From positions 1 through 64,000 of the forward strand of contig JADFZJ010000004.1 in assembly GCA_015232555.1 (NCBI GenBank): a stretch of 64,000 nt of DNA, written 5' to 3'. Origin of the DNA: Desulfamplus sp. (GTDB lineage: Bacteria > Desulfobacterota > Desulfobacteria > Desulfobacterales > Desulfobacteraceae). The notes beneath the pieces are model-generated. The model ran no database searches and had not been told where the DNA came from. It was given only the letters and a program-made list of their open reading frames with translations. The translations under genes and the position numbers were made by a program. Positions 47,659 through 57,146 of this stretch are shown here, in pieces (positions within the stretch are counted from its first letter, which is position 1; every line of letters begins with the position of its first letter).

Positions 47659-48372
47659 ATGAGTCAAGCTACACTAAAGTCAATCACACTTATCTGTATC
47701 CCATTTGCAGGCGGAACCTCCTTTGCATTTAGAGATATAAATAAACATATTCCTAACCACATCGTGCCTGTTTATATTGATTTTCCCGGGCATGGAAGAC
47801 GTCTTCAAGAGCCTCTTATTACTGATATCCATGATCTTGTATCTGATATTTTTCATCAGATACCCTCTTTTGGAGATAGACCATTTGCTATTTGGGGGCA
47901 TAGCATGGGAGGAACTATTGCCTATCTATTAACCCGCCGTCTTTTAAACGCTGGTAAAAAGTTGCCGCTTCATCTATTTTTAAGCGGTGCACCTGGACCG
48001 TCAATTCCCCGCCGCGAAAAAGATGTTTACAAGCTCCCCCGTCAAGCCTTTCTCGAAAAGGTAAAAAACTACGGCGGAGTAGCAGAAGAGGTGCTTGCAG
48101 AGAAAGACCTGATGGATCTATTCCTGCCGATTTTAAGAGCAGACTTTCAGGCATTGGAAACATATCAACATATTCCATGCCCTCCACTACCAGTTCCCAT
48201 AACAGCTATGCTTGGAAGCCGTGAGCATATAACTCAAGAGGATGTAAAGGTTTGGCAACAAGAGACTGAATTACCCCTAAACATAGACAATTTTGAAGGC
48301 AACCATTTCTTTATTTTTGATCATATAAATTCTATTTGCAGCTTGATTAAAAATACTTTGCAAAAGCATTAA
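47659..48372 (+). CDS. Type II thioesterase (GrsT/TEII-like)
   Basis: 237 aa; LICIPFAGGTSFAFRDINKHIP, PFAIWGHSMGGTIAYLLTRRL, FEGNHFFIFDH. Confidence 0.92.
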   Translation: MSQATLKSITLICIPFAGGTSFAFRDINKHIPNHIVPVYIDFPGHGRRLQEPLITDIHDLVSDIFHQIPSFGDRPFAIWGHSMGGTIAYLLTRRLLNAGKKLPLHLFLSGAPGPSIPRREKDVYKLPRQAFLEKVKNYGGVAEEVLAEKDLMDLFLPILRADFQALETYQHIPCPPLPVPITAMLGSREHITQEDVKVWQQETELPLNIDNFEGNHFFIFDHINSICSLIKNTLQKH

Positions 48373-48530
48373 AAGTTTGTTTAATATAAAGCAAATTTTG
48401 GAAATTTTTATGTAATAATCTTTACTGTCAACTTTTCCAGATGGTGTAAAATTATATTAATAACATTTGTCATACAAAACCACTAAATCATTTACAACCG
48501 TCAACATCTAAATTTAAAAGGAGAAAGAAC

Positions 48531-49487
48531 ATGGGTAACCGATTATTGAGAGTGATGATTGTCTGGATCGCAATGCTGGTAATTTCACTGCCTCTAAACA
48601 GCTTTGCTGAAGAATCTGCCAACGCTAAGAGCGAAGAGCAAAAAGAACAAAAAGTTGAAGTAAAAAAAGAGCAAGATATGAGCAACTGGTGGACCCGTAA
48701 CCCTTTGACCTTTGATCCTATGCCAGAAAAATTTTTATGGCATTTTGAATCCACTTATCAATATGATCGTTCAACTGGTAACTGGACTACTGATAACCAT
48801 CTACTAAATTCACAACTCTCTTTACGTTACAACCGTTTTACCAACCACATTAGGTACAATTTTGATAAACGTAATGTTGCAAAACCTACTGCACCGCCAA
48901 ATTCTGATGAAAATACAGATTTGAGAAAATCTACAATGCACGAAATTCATGAAGATTTTAGATATGCAATTACAAAGCGTCTTTATGCTGCCCCTGGAGT
49001 GTTCTACTTTCAAGATGATTACTCTTATATTGATGAAAGATGGACATATTATTTGGGTTTAGGTGCAGACCTTATAACTCACCCGCTTTTTAAACTCTCT
49101 GTTTTTGGTGCTTATGGGTATGAAACTTTAAGGTATATTGATGAATACCATGAAACTTATAATATAGTAAAAGATTGGGGAATAGATGAAAGTATAAAAG
49201 GGTATGATCCGGGCACGGAAGAGGGCGATGTCGCCTATTTAACTGAGACTATACGCCTATTTCCATATTATGGCATTATGGTTACTCAAGAGCTTATATA
49301 TGTTGCTGATGTTAGTGACACAGATATTTATCGCTGGACATTTAAAATCGGTGTGGATTTCAAAATTATGGAGCATCTTTTTGTAAGCACTGAGTACAAA
49401 GAGGAGTATGATAATGATGCCAACGAGCTGTTAGGAGTTCGTAAACGTGATCAGACGACTGGTATTGGTATAAAGGTAGTCTTTTAA
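48531..49487 (+). CDS. DUF481-like outer-membrane beta-barrel protein
   Basis: 318 aa; N-terminal signal peptide; alternating aromatic beta strands (FRYAITKRLYAAPGVFYFQDDYSYIDERWTYYLGLGADLI), C-terminal GIGIKVVF. Confidence 0.7.
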   Translation: MGNRLLRVMIVWIAMLVISLPLNSFAEESANAKSEEQKEQKVEVKKEQDMSNWWTRNPLTFDPMPEKFLWHFESTYQYDRSTGNWTTDNHLLNSQLSLRYNRFTNHIRYNFDKRNVAKPTAPPNSDENTDLRKSTMHEIHEDFRYAITKRLYAAPGVFYFQDDYSYIDERWTYYLGLGADLITHPLFKLSVFGAYGYETLRYIDEYHETYNIVKDWGIDESIKGYDPGTEEGDVAYLTETIRLFPYYGIMVTQELIYVADVSDTDIYRWTFKIGVDFKIMEHLFVSTEYKEEYDNDANELLGVRKRDQTTGIGIKVVF

Positions 49488-49578
49488 TTGTTAACGTTAA
49501 AATTCAACTTCCATGATTCGGGGCGGTTACATGGATCATGAGCTTTATTTAGAGATTAATTTGAAAGGAGCAATAGCG

Positions 49579-50142
49579 ATGAGTAATAAAACAGATGATC
49601 TTAAACAAGAGAAAGCAGCCACTTCAGAGAAGGTTAAATCAGAAGCTGCTCAGGAGCAGCCAGTAGAGGTTTCTGATTCTGCATTTAAAGAGAGGCTGCA
49701 AAAAGCAGAGCAAACTACCCGTAAAAGAGTCTATGCTGCTATGGGAGCGGGCTTAATACCACTGCCAATAGTAGATTTTATTGCACTCACAGGAATCCAG
49801 ATGGAGCTTGTGAACTCTCTTTGCAAAATTTATAATGTCCCATTTAAAAAAGATATAGGTAAAACCCTTGTAACTGCTCTGGTGGGAGGAGGATTACCAG
49901 TGCATACAAGTTCAGCATTGGCATCACTTGTAAAAAATATTCCTCTTATCGGAACAACCACAGGTGCTATAACATTGAGCATTGTTGGTGGTGCATGCAC
50001 CTATGCTGTGGGTAAGGTTTTTATCCAACACTTTGAAGCTGGTGGTAATCTGCTGAATTTCAATCCTGAAAAGATGAGAACTTATTTCCAGAGTTACTAT
50101 AAGGACGGTGAGCGAATCGCAACTGAGGTCCCTTCTAAATAA
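49579..50142 (+). CDS. DUF697-family protein
   Basis: RKRVYAAMGAGLIPLPIVDFIALTGIQMELVNSLCKIYNVPFKKDIGKTLVTALVGGGLP; AAAGGAG Shine-Dalgarno before ATG 49579 (ORF track start 49513). Stop overlaps next start (TAATG at 50140-50144). Confidence 0.82.
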   Translation: MSNKTDDLKQEKAATSEKVKSEAAQEQPVEVSDSAFKERLQKAEQTTRKRVYAAMGAGLIPLPIVDFIALTGIQMELVNSLCKIYNVPFKKDIGKTLVTALVGGGLPVHTSSALASLVKNIPLIGTTTGAITLSIVGGACTYAVGKVFIQHFEAGGNLLNFNPEKMRTYFQSYYKDGERIATEVPSK

Positions 50143-53100
50143 TGTGTTCAAATCTGGTAATGAGTTCAAACTTAGAAAGAAAAATAGCTTTTGTTTATGC
50201 TGGCATCGGCACTCAATGGAAAACAATGGGTGCCGATCTATTTCAGAATCAGCCTATTTTTAGAGATACAATAGAGATTTGTGATAACTCGTTTTCCAAG
50301 TTTTCTAACTGGTCTATTATTGAAGAGATTAACCGCCCTGCATCAACTTCCCGTATTGATAATCTGCTGATTGCCCACCCTTGCAACATAGCCATTCAGA
50401 TCGGACTTTCATCACTTCTAAAAGATTGGGGGATTGTTCCAGACTGTGTTGTCGGGCACTCTTCTGGAGAGCTGTCCGCAGCTTATATAGCAGGTATTTT
50501 TAACATTCAAGATGCTATGCACTTAACATGGAGGCATTGTGAGATGATGTCCCGTGTAATAGGGCAAGGAGTTTTGCTGCATATCAGCCTGCCTGAAGCT
50601 GATGTGAGGCAGATACTTGAAAGAGAACTAAATATTTGGATAGCTGCTATAAACAGTCCATCATCTACTGTAGTAACTGGAGCAGAAGAAGTTATTAATA
50701 TTTTAGCTCAAAAGTTAGAACAAGATCGCATTTTCTGTCGAATATTGAAAATTAATATACCTTATCATAGCCCTATAGTAGAGCCTTTTATAAACGATTT
50801 TTATAATAATATTAAAGATATACATGTTAATGTAGCACGGCTGCCCATCTATTCCACATTAAGGGGAGGGCTGCCACTTTCCAATGATTTTGGACCAGAC
50901 TATTGGCCCGAACATATCAGTAAGCCTGTTCAATTTGCAAAAACTATTAATCAAATGGTTGAAGATGGATATACGACATTTATTGAAATCTCTCCCCACG
51001 GAGTGTTAAGCGGTGCAATTGAAGAGTGCTGTAAAAATTTTTTCTTATCTTATGATCCAATCAAATCTTACGATTCAACTCCCAAATTATATAAAGATGA
51101 TAAAAAAGAAGCCTTATCGTCATATATTCTTGCAGTTCCAACTTTAAAAAGATTTACAGATGCAAACGATTGCTTGACGGACTCTTTAGCTATTTTGGCA
51201 AAATCAGAACGTATTGATCCAAAAATTTTGCCCCAAAATATTCAAGATATTGTGGGTAAAAAAATATCATCTATAAGCCAATCTACAAACATCCGATATC
51301 AAAGTTTAACCATTACTCATCAGTTTAATGCTGATTCTAATGAGAAGGAGAATAATATCTCTCCCTCTCCTTTGGGCGAAGGCTGGAGAGGGGCTGTGAG
51401 TAACATCATTAATAATATAAATAACATAGAACTCTTGATAAGAGAGGCTGTTAAAGAGGTTACTTACGGAACAATAGAACCGCCGTCAGACAACACAATT
51501 GGATTTTTAGAGATGGGTTTAACCTCTCAACATGCAGTTAGAATGGCAAACTATCTTTCAAAAGCAATTGGAACGGATTTATCTGCTACAATTATATTTA
51601 CTCATCCAAACATTGCATCTTTATCAGCGTTTCTATCTGAGGACTCTTTAAAAGAGAAAGAGATGCTCGCCCAAAAAACAACCTCAAATAGAAAAGAAAA
51701 CAAATCCAATATAGAAGAACTTAAATCTACTATAGAAGAGACTAAATCTACAAATATCAAGCATAGAGAGATTAAAAATAGAGATATCGCTATTATAGGA
51801 ATGGCTTGTCGTTTTCCTGATTCTGCTGATACACCTGAAAAGTTTTATAAAATGCTTATTGATGGGCGTTGTGTAATCAAACCAGTTCCGTCAAGCAGGT
51901 GGGATTCTAAGCTCTGGTTTGATTCTAATCCAGACTCTCTTGGGAAAGCATATTCACAAGCGGGCGGCTTTTTAGATGATCAACACATTTTTAATTTAGA
52001 TGCCTCTTTTTTTAGAATCTCCCCTAAAGAGGCACTATCTCTTGATCCACAGCAGAGAATTCTGCTTGAGACAGTGTGGGAGGCTTTTGAAAATGCTGGA
52101 GTTGTTCCGTCAGCCTGTTCTGGCGAGCGTATCGCTGTGTATGTTGGAATTTCTACTATAGACTATATGGGAGCACATCTTTGGTCATCAAATCCAACTC
52201 TTATTGATGCCTATTCTGCTACTGGTTCAATGTATAGTGCTGCTGCTGGACGGATATCATACCTTCTCAATCTAAATGGTCCTAATTTTCCTATAGATAC
52301 TGCATGTTCGTCATCTTTGGTTGCTCTTGACTGTGCGTGTCAATCAATTAATTGCGGTGCTGCATCATTAGCAGTCGTGGCTGGTGTTAATGTAATGGTA
52401 CATCCGCACATGTTTGTCTATTTCTCCAAATTGGGTGCACTCTCCCACTCTGGAATGTGCCGCACATTTGATGCTCAGGCAGATGGTTATGTGCGGGGCG
52501 AAGGTGCAGGAGCTATACTTCTCAAGCCTTTAGATCAGGCAATAGCAGACAGAGACCAGATATTTGCAGTGATAAAGGGAAGTGCCGTAAACCATGACGG
52601 TGCATCTTCAAGTTTTACCGCTCCAAATGGTTTAGCACAGCAGCAAGTGATACGTTTTGCATTAGAAAACGCTGGCGTAAATCCATTAGATGTTGATTAT
52701 GTTGAAGCTCACGGCACTGGAACAAGGCTTGGAGATCCAATTGAGATAGAGTCTCTTGGTGCAGTTTATGGAGAGAACCGCCCTTTATATCGTCCGCTTT
52801 GGGTTGGTTCTGTCAAAGCAAATATCGGACATCTTGAAGCTGCATCAGGCATGGCAAGCATTATCAAGACTATAATGGTTCTTAATTCTGGAACTATTCC
52901 GCCTCAAGTTGGTTTTGAGACTCCTAATCCTCTTGTTCAGTGGGAAAAACTGCCGATAAAAATTCCAACAGAGCAAATACATTTTGGGCAGGATAAGCCA
53001 ATAGGGCAGGTTGGGAAGGTTGGGCAGGACAAACTAACAGATCCGGTAAAATTTACTCAAGAGAATAAGGAACGTATTGCTGGCATAAGTGCTTTTGGCT

Positions 53101-56100
53101 TTTCAGGCACAAATGTTCATGTGATTTTAGCTCAACCGCCATTAGCTCAAACTTCAATAAATGTTTTTAAGGAATCCATAAAAGAGAAAATAGAACAAAC
53201 ATATACACTAATAATCTCTGCAAAAAGTCCGTCAGCGTTGGTTGCTTATTGTCATGATTATATCCAATTTTTGAACGCAATAGATGATAATCCTCAATAT
53301 TTGGCTGATGTCTGTTATACCGCTCAAGTAGGAAGAACGCTTTTTGATTATAGATGTTCGATTAGCGGAAAAGATCGATCTGATTTAATTGAAGCTCTTG
53401 AAAAAATTATCGCTGATAAAGAATTTCTGACAAGCAGTAGTTTAGGTAAAAACGTTGATTTAAAGAAAAGTGTTAATTCATTGGATTTAATTGATTCAGA
53501 CGAGAAAGCTGCTGGAAAAAAGGTATTAATTCCAACTTATCCTTTTCAGCGTAAACGCTTCTGGATGAATCCTCTGCCGACTCAAACCGTGCAAATCGCA
53601 GAACAAGAGACTCAAATATCAAATAAAATCCTACAACAGCAAACTATACAATCGCAAATTCTACAGCAGCCTAAAATATTAGGAACAACAAAAATAGTTG
53701 AATTTAATAGAAATTATCCATCTTTCATACCTGAACATATCATTTATGGAGAGCAGATTGTTCCTGCAGCCGCATATCTTTCTCAGCTTTTTTCGTATTT
53801 AAAGACAGCAAATTCAAGAGATAAAAATCTGACAAAAAAGACCTTATCAAGCAATGATACTAAAAACACCTTAATTAGTGCTGCATTTGATATCAGCTTT
53901 ACCGCTCCTATGGTTATTAATAAATCCCGTTCAGTTCAACTTATCTGTCTGAATGAAGATAAATCGTCAACAGAGTTTAAGATAGTCAGCCAGCCGAGCC
54001 ATAGAGAAAATGAGCCATGGATTACCCATTGCAAAGGTTTTTTTGAGTTTGGAGATTTTAAGTTTAAAGATTCTAAGTTTGAAGATTTTAGTTTTGTAGA
54101 GGTGGGAAAAGATCAAAAAATACTAAAATCTAAAATCGTAAATTTTACCAATTGGGTTGATGATTTTTCCAAAAACAGCAGTCAGATTATAAACGGTTCT
54201 GATTTTTACGCCGATTTTAAAAGATTTGGTTACGATCTTGGTGATGGCTTTTGCAGAATAGAACAGGCTTTTTGCGGTCAAAAGGGAGAGCTTAATCCGA
54301 ATAATATTAATCTTAGTAATTATATAAATGATGAAAATATAAACGCTCTCTGCCGCATAAATCTGACACATAACAATAATGCTGCCACTTACGATTACGA
54401 TCTTTATCCCGGTTTTATTGATGCAATGCTACAATCTTTGGTATTTGGCTCGCCTGAAATTTTGGATATTTTAGATAGAGATTCAAAGATTTTAATACCA
54501 TTTGCATTAGATAGATTTGAGTTGCATTCAACATCTTTTGGTGAAAAAGTTGTATCTCTTGTTAATGCTCATAAAGAATCTGATTATCTTCAAGGAGATA
54601 TAAGAGTTTTTACTGATGATGGTATTCCGCTTGTCTCTTTTCTCGGCTTGACAGTCCGCTTAACTGATAGAGCGACTCTTTTGAAAGGTTTGAAATCTCT
54701 ATCTGTAGAATCTCTTACATCTTTTAAAAGAGCCGATGTTAAACGCCCCAATTTTTATACAATATCTTGGCGAGAGGTTAAAGATAACAATAATTTAAAT
54801 GAGTTAAGCAGCTCTATTAATTCTGTAAATGATTTTAACTTATCTCAATTTAAATCGCTTACATCTTCAATCAAATCAGCAAAATATCTGATTTTTGCAG
54901 ATAAAGGCGGTTTAGGCGGTCAAATTGCTCAGAGTCTTGAAAAGATTGGAATAAATTGTCATTTGATTCTACAAGAAACTTACAGTTCTGAAAACATAAC
55001 CGATATTGAGAAAATTATATCAAGCTGTGATCCAGATCAATCTCTGCGGATTCTCTATTTGTGGGGTTGTGATTTGAGTTTAAATAGTGATTTAACTCCA
55101 GAGAAAATCGAAAGTTCAAAGCAAATCGAACAGAGTCCAGAGCAAATACAACAAAGCCAGATTGATGCTATTCATGCTGCAATGGTTATTGTCCAGACGC
55201 TTGCAAAATTTAAGCTCTCTACAAAGCTCTATCTAATCACAAAAAGAGCTTTTTTAATTGAACAAGCTGATTCAACTCAAAGACAAACTATTTCAATTGA
55301 GCAGACACAACAAACTATTGCAACTGAACAAGCTGATTCAATTGGGCAGTCTTTTTCTATTCAACAATCTATTTGGGGATTTGGAAAGACAGTTGCTATT
55401 GAGTATCCTGAATATTTTGGCGGTCTTATAGATTTAGATCATCTTCTTACAGATTGTTTTATTTTAGATTTCTTAACTCAAGAAGAGTTAGATCAACGGG
55501 CTTATCGAAATAGGAAGTTATTTCAGCCGTGTATTACGATCAATCAAATTCAAACTCCTGAAATTACGCCTCATCTTAATCCTCATGGAGTTTATCTTAT
55601 CACCGGAGCATTTGGAGGATTGGGTCTGCCGATTGCCCGCAAACTTGTTGAGCTTGGAGCAAAACGGCTCGTACTTTTAGGACGCAGCCAGCCAAATCCA
55701 AATTTTCTTAAAGATCTTGGAATTTTACAGTCTCAATTACAATCTAAAGGCGTAAAGGTTGATATTGTTCAGGCTGATATAAGTGATTACAATAGTTTGA
55801 CTTTTGCTATAGAAAAAATATCAGGCGGATTAGAGATATTTTTGAATGAGCTTAAAGGTGTAGTCCATTTGGCAGGAGTGCGGAAGGATTCGCTCTTACA
55901 GCTTCAAGATCGTAACAGTTTGAAAGAGGTCTTTGCCTCTAAAGCAGTCGGGGCGTGGAATTTACACAAACTCACAACTCACACCAATCAATCAAATTAT
56001 GTGATTGAGTCAAATCATGCTGCTGAATTTAATAATATTACTAAATATAATTATGCTAAGGAATTAAGTAATACTAAATCACAACTTGATTTTTTTATTC

Positions 56101-57047
56101 TTTTCTCCTCTGCTGCATCTCTTTTGGGGAGTCAAGGACAGGCTAATTACGCTGCGGCTAATGCTTTTTTAGATGGATTGGCAGATTACAGACGCTCAAT
56201 CGGCTTGCCTGCTTTAAGTATCCAGTGGGGACCTTGGGCAGAATCTGGCATGGCAGCAAAAGAGGCTGTTGTGCAGAAAAATCTGACTGATTTGGGATTT
56301 GCCTATATATCTCCTGAACATGGATTAGATGCTTTTGAGCTGCTTCTTATACCGCAGACTTCATTTTCGCAGATTGCTGTTTTTGATTGCGATTGGAGAG
56401 CATATTTAAATCGAACTGGTCAACACGATTTTGTTATGTTTAGGCAGTTGGTAGAACAGCTTAATTTTATTGACCTTAAACATGACAAACCCGAGTCTGT
56501 TTATAATTCTGCCTCTTTTTGGGAAAAGTTAGCAGAGTGGCAGCCAGATCAGAAGAAAAAACATCTATTGGCGAAGCTGACAACTTTGGCACAAGATGTA
56601 AGCGGTCTTGACATTCCATTTGATGATGAACGTGCTTTAATGGAGCAGGGATTTGATTCGCTTATGGCGGTTGAGTTTCGTAATCAGTTACAGAAGATAT
56701 GCGGTTTTTCTCTGCCTGTTACGCTGCTATTTACTTATCCTGGATTGGCTGATATTGCACAATTTCTTGAAAAACGGCACAACGCAGATATTAATAAACA
56801 TGGTGGAATTAATAGTAGTCAAACTAATACTAATATTAATAATCATGTTGTAATTAACAGTAATCAAATCAATACTAATATTAATAAAGTTGAGAATATA
56901 GAAGATAGCTCTAAAGATATTGATATCACTAAAGATACAGAGATTTCTATAGATTTAGATATGGATACAAATAACGACTTTGCGTATTTAGACAAACTAA
57001 CTCCAGAAGAGCTAAATGAATTGATAGGCAAAGATTTAGACATATAA
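50142..57047 (+). CDS. Type I modular polyketide synthase, predicted AT-ACP-KS-DH-KR-ACP
   Basis: 2301 aa; AT VYAGIGTQW/GHSSGE; ACP1 FLEMGLTSQHAV; KS DIAIIGMACRFP/DTACSSSL/VEAHGTGT/NIGHLEAASG; post-AT-linker motif YPFQRKRFW; DH HIIYGEQIVP and YPGFIDAMLQ; KR YLITGAFGGLG; ACP2 GFDSLMAVEF. Confidence 0.95.
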   Translation: MCSNLVMSSNLERKIAFVYAGIGTQWKTMGADLFQNQPIFRDTIEICDNSFSKFSNWSIIEEINRPASTSRIDNLLIAHPCNIAIQIGLSSLLKDWGIVPDCVVGHSSGELSAAYIAGIFNIQDAMHLTWRHCEMMSRVIGQGVLLHISLPEADVRQILERELNIWIAAINSPSSTVVTGAEEVINILAQKLEQDRIFCRILKINIPYHSPIVEPFINDFYNNIKDIHVNVARLPIYSTLRGGLPLSNDFGPDYWPEHISKPVQFAKTINQMVEDGYTTFIEISPHGVLSGAIEECCKNFFLSYDPIKSYDSTPKLYKDDKKEALSSYILAVPTLKRFTDANDCLTDSLAILAKSERIDPKILPQNIQDIVGKKISSISQSTNIRYQSLTITHQFNADSNEKENNISPSPLGEGWRGAVSNIINNINNIELLIREAVKEVTYGTIEPPSDNTIGFLEMGLTSQHAVRMANYLSKAIGTDLSATIIFTHPNIASLSAFLSEDSLKEKEMLAQKTTSNRKENKSNIEELKSTIEETKSTNIKHREIKNRDIAIIGMACRFPDSADTPEKFYKMLIDGRCVIKPVPSSRWDSKLWFDSNPDSLGKAYSQAGGFLDDQHIFNLDASFFRISPKEALSLDPQQRILLETVWEAFENAGVVPSACSGERIAVYVGISTIDYMGAHLWSSNPTLIDAYSATGSMYSAAAGRISYLLNLNGPNFPIDTACSSSLVALDCACQSINCGAASLAVVAGVNVMVHPHMFVYFSKLGALSHSGMCRTFDAQADGYVRGEGAGAILLKPLDQAIADRDQIFAVIKGSAVNHDGASSSFTAPNGLAQQQVIRFALENAGVNPLDVDYVEAHGTGTRLGDPIEIESLGAVYGENRPLYRPLWVGSVKANIGHLEAASGMASIIKTIMVLNSGTIPPQVGFETPNPLVQWEKLPIKIPTEQIHFGQDKPIGQVGKVGQDKLTDPVKFTQENKERIAGISAFGFSGTNVHVILAQPPLAQTSINVFKESIKEKIEQTYTLIISAKSPSALVAYCHDYIQFLNAIDDNPQYLADVCYTAQVGRTLFDYRCSISGKDRSDLIEALEKIIADKEFLTSSSLGKNVDLKKSVNSLDLIDSDEKAAGKKVLIPTYPFQRKRFWMNPLPTQTVQIAEQETQISNKILQQQTIQSQILQQPKILGTTKIVEFNRNYPSFIPEHIIYGEQIVPAAAYLSQLFSYLKTANSRDKNLTKKTLSSNDTKNTLISAAFDISFTAPMVINKSRSVQLICLNEDKSSTEFKIVSQPSHRENEPWITHCKGFFEFGDFKFKDSKFEDFSFVEVGKDQKILKSKIVNFTNWVDDFSKNSSQIINGSDFYADFKRFGYDLGDGFCRIEQAFCGQKGELNPNNINLSNYINDENINALCRINLTHNNNAATYDYDLYPGFIDAMLQSLVFGSPEILDILDRDSKILIPFALDRFELHSTSFGEKVVSLVNAHKESDYLQGDIRVFTDDGIPLVSFLGLTVRLTDRATLLKGLKSLSVESLTSFKRADVKRPNFYTISWREVKDNNNLNELSSSINSVNDFNLSQFKSLTSSIKSAKYLIFADKGGLGGQIAQSLEKIGINCHLILQETYSSENITDIEKIISSCDPDQSLRILYLWGCDLSLNSDLTPEKIESSKQIEQSPEQIQQSQIDAIHAAMVIVQTLAKFKLSTKLYLITKRAFLIEQADSTQRQTISIEQTQQTIATEQADSIGQSFSIQQSIWGFGKTVAIEYPEYFGGLIDLDHLLTDCFILDFLTQEELDQRAYRNRKLFQPCITINQIQTPEITPHLNPHGVYLITGAFGGLGLPIARKLVELGAKRLVLLGRSQPNPNFLKDLGILQSQLQSKGVKVDIVQADISDYNSLTFAIEKISGGLEIFLNELKGVVHLAGVRKDSLLQLQDRNSLKEVFASKAVGAWNLHKLTTHTNQSNYVIESNHAAEFNNITKYNYAKELSNTKSQLDFFILFSSAASLLGSQGQANYAAANAFLDGLADYRRSIGLPALSIQWGPWAESGMAAKEAVVQKNLTDLGFAYISPEHGLDAFELLLIPQTSFSQIAVFDCDWRAYLNRTGQHDFVMFRQLVEQLNFIDLKHDKPESVYNSASFWEKLAEWQPDQKKKHLLAKLTTLAQDVSGLDIPFDDERALMEQGFDSLMAVEFRNQLQKICGFSLPVTLLFTYPGLADIAQFLEKRHNADINKHGGINSSQTNTNINNHVVINSNQINTNINKVENIEDSSKDIDITKDTEISIDLDMDTNNDFAYLDKLTPEELNELIGKDLDI
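51363..51400 (+). repeat. Palindromic repeat (CCCTCTCC...GGAGAGGG) translated in frame inside the PKS as SPSPLGEGWRG
   Basis: ccctctcctttgggcgaaggctggagagggg; arms 51363-51370 / 51385-51392. Confidence 0.75.
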
Positions 57048-57146
57048 ACATTAGATTAATAGTAGGCGGTACAGTGTGCTGCACCCTTACGCTTTGAGTA
57101 TAAACATAGCCAAATATTTATAAAAAAAATTGGAATTTTACTAAAG

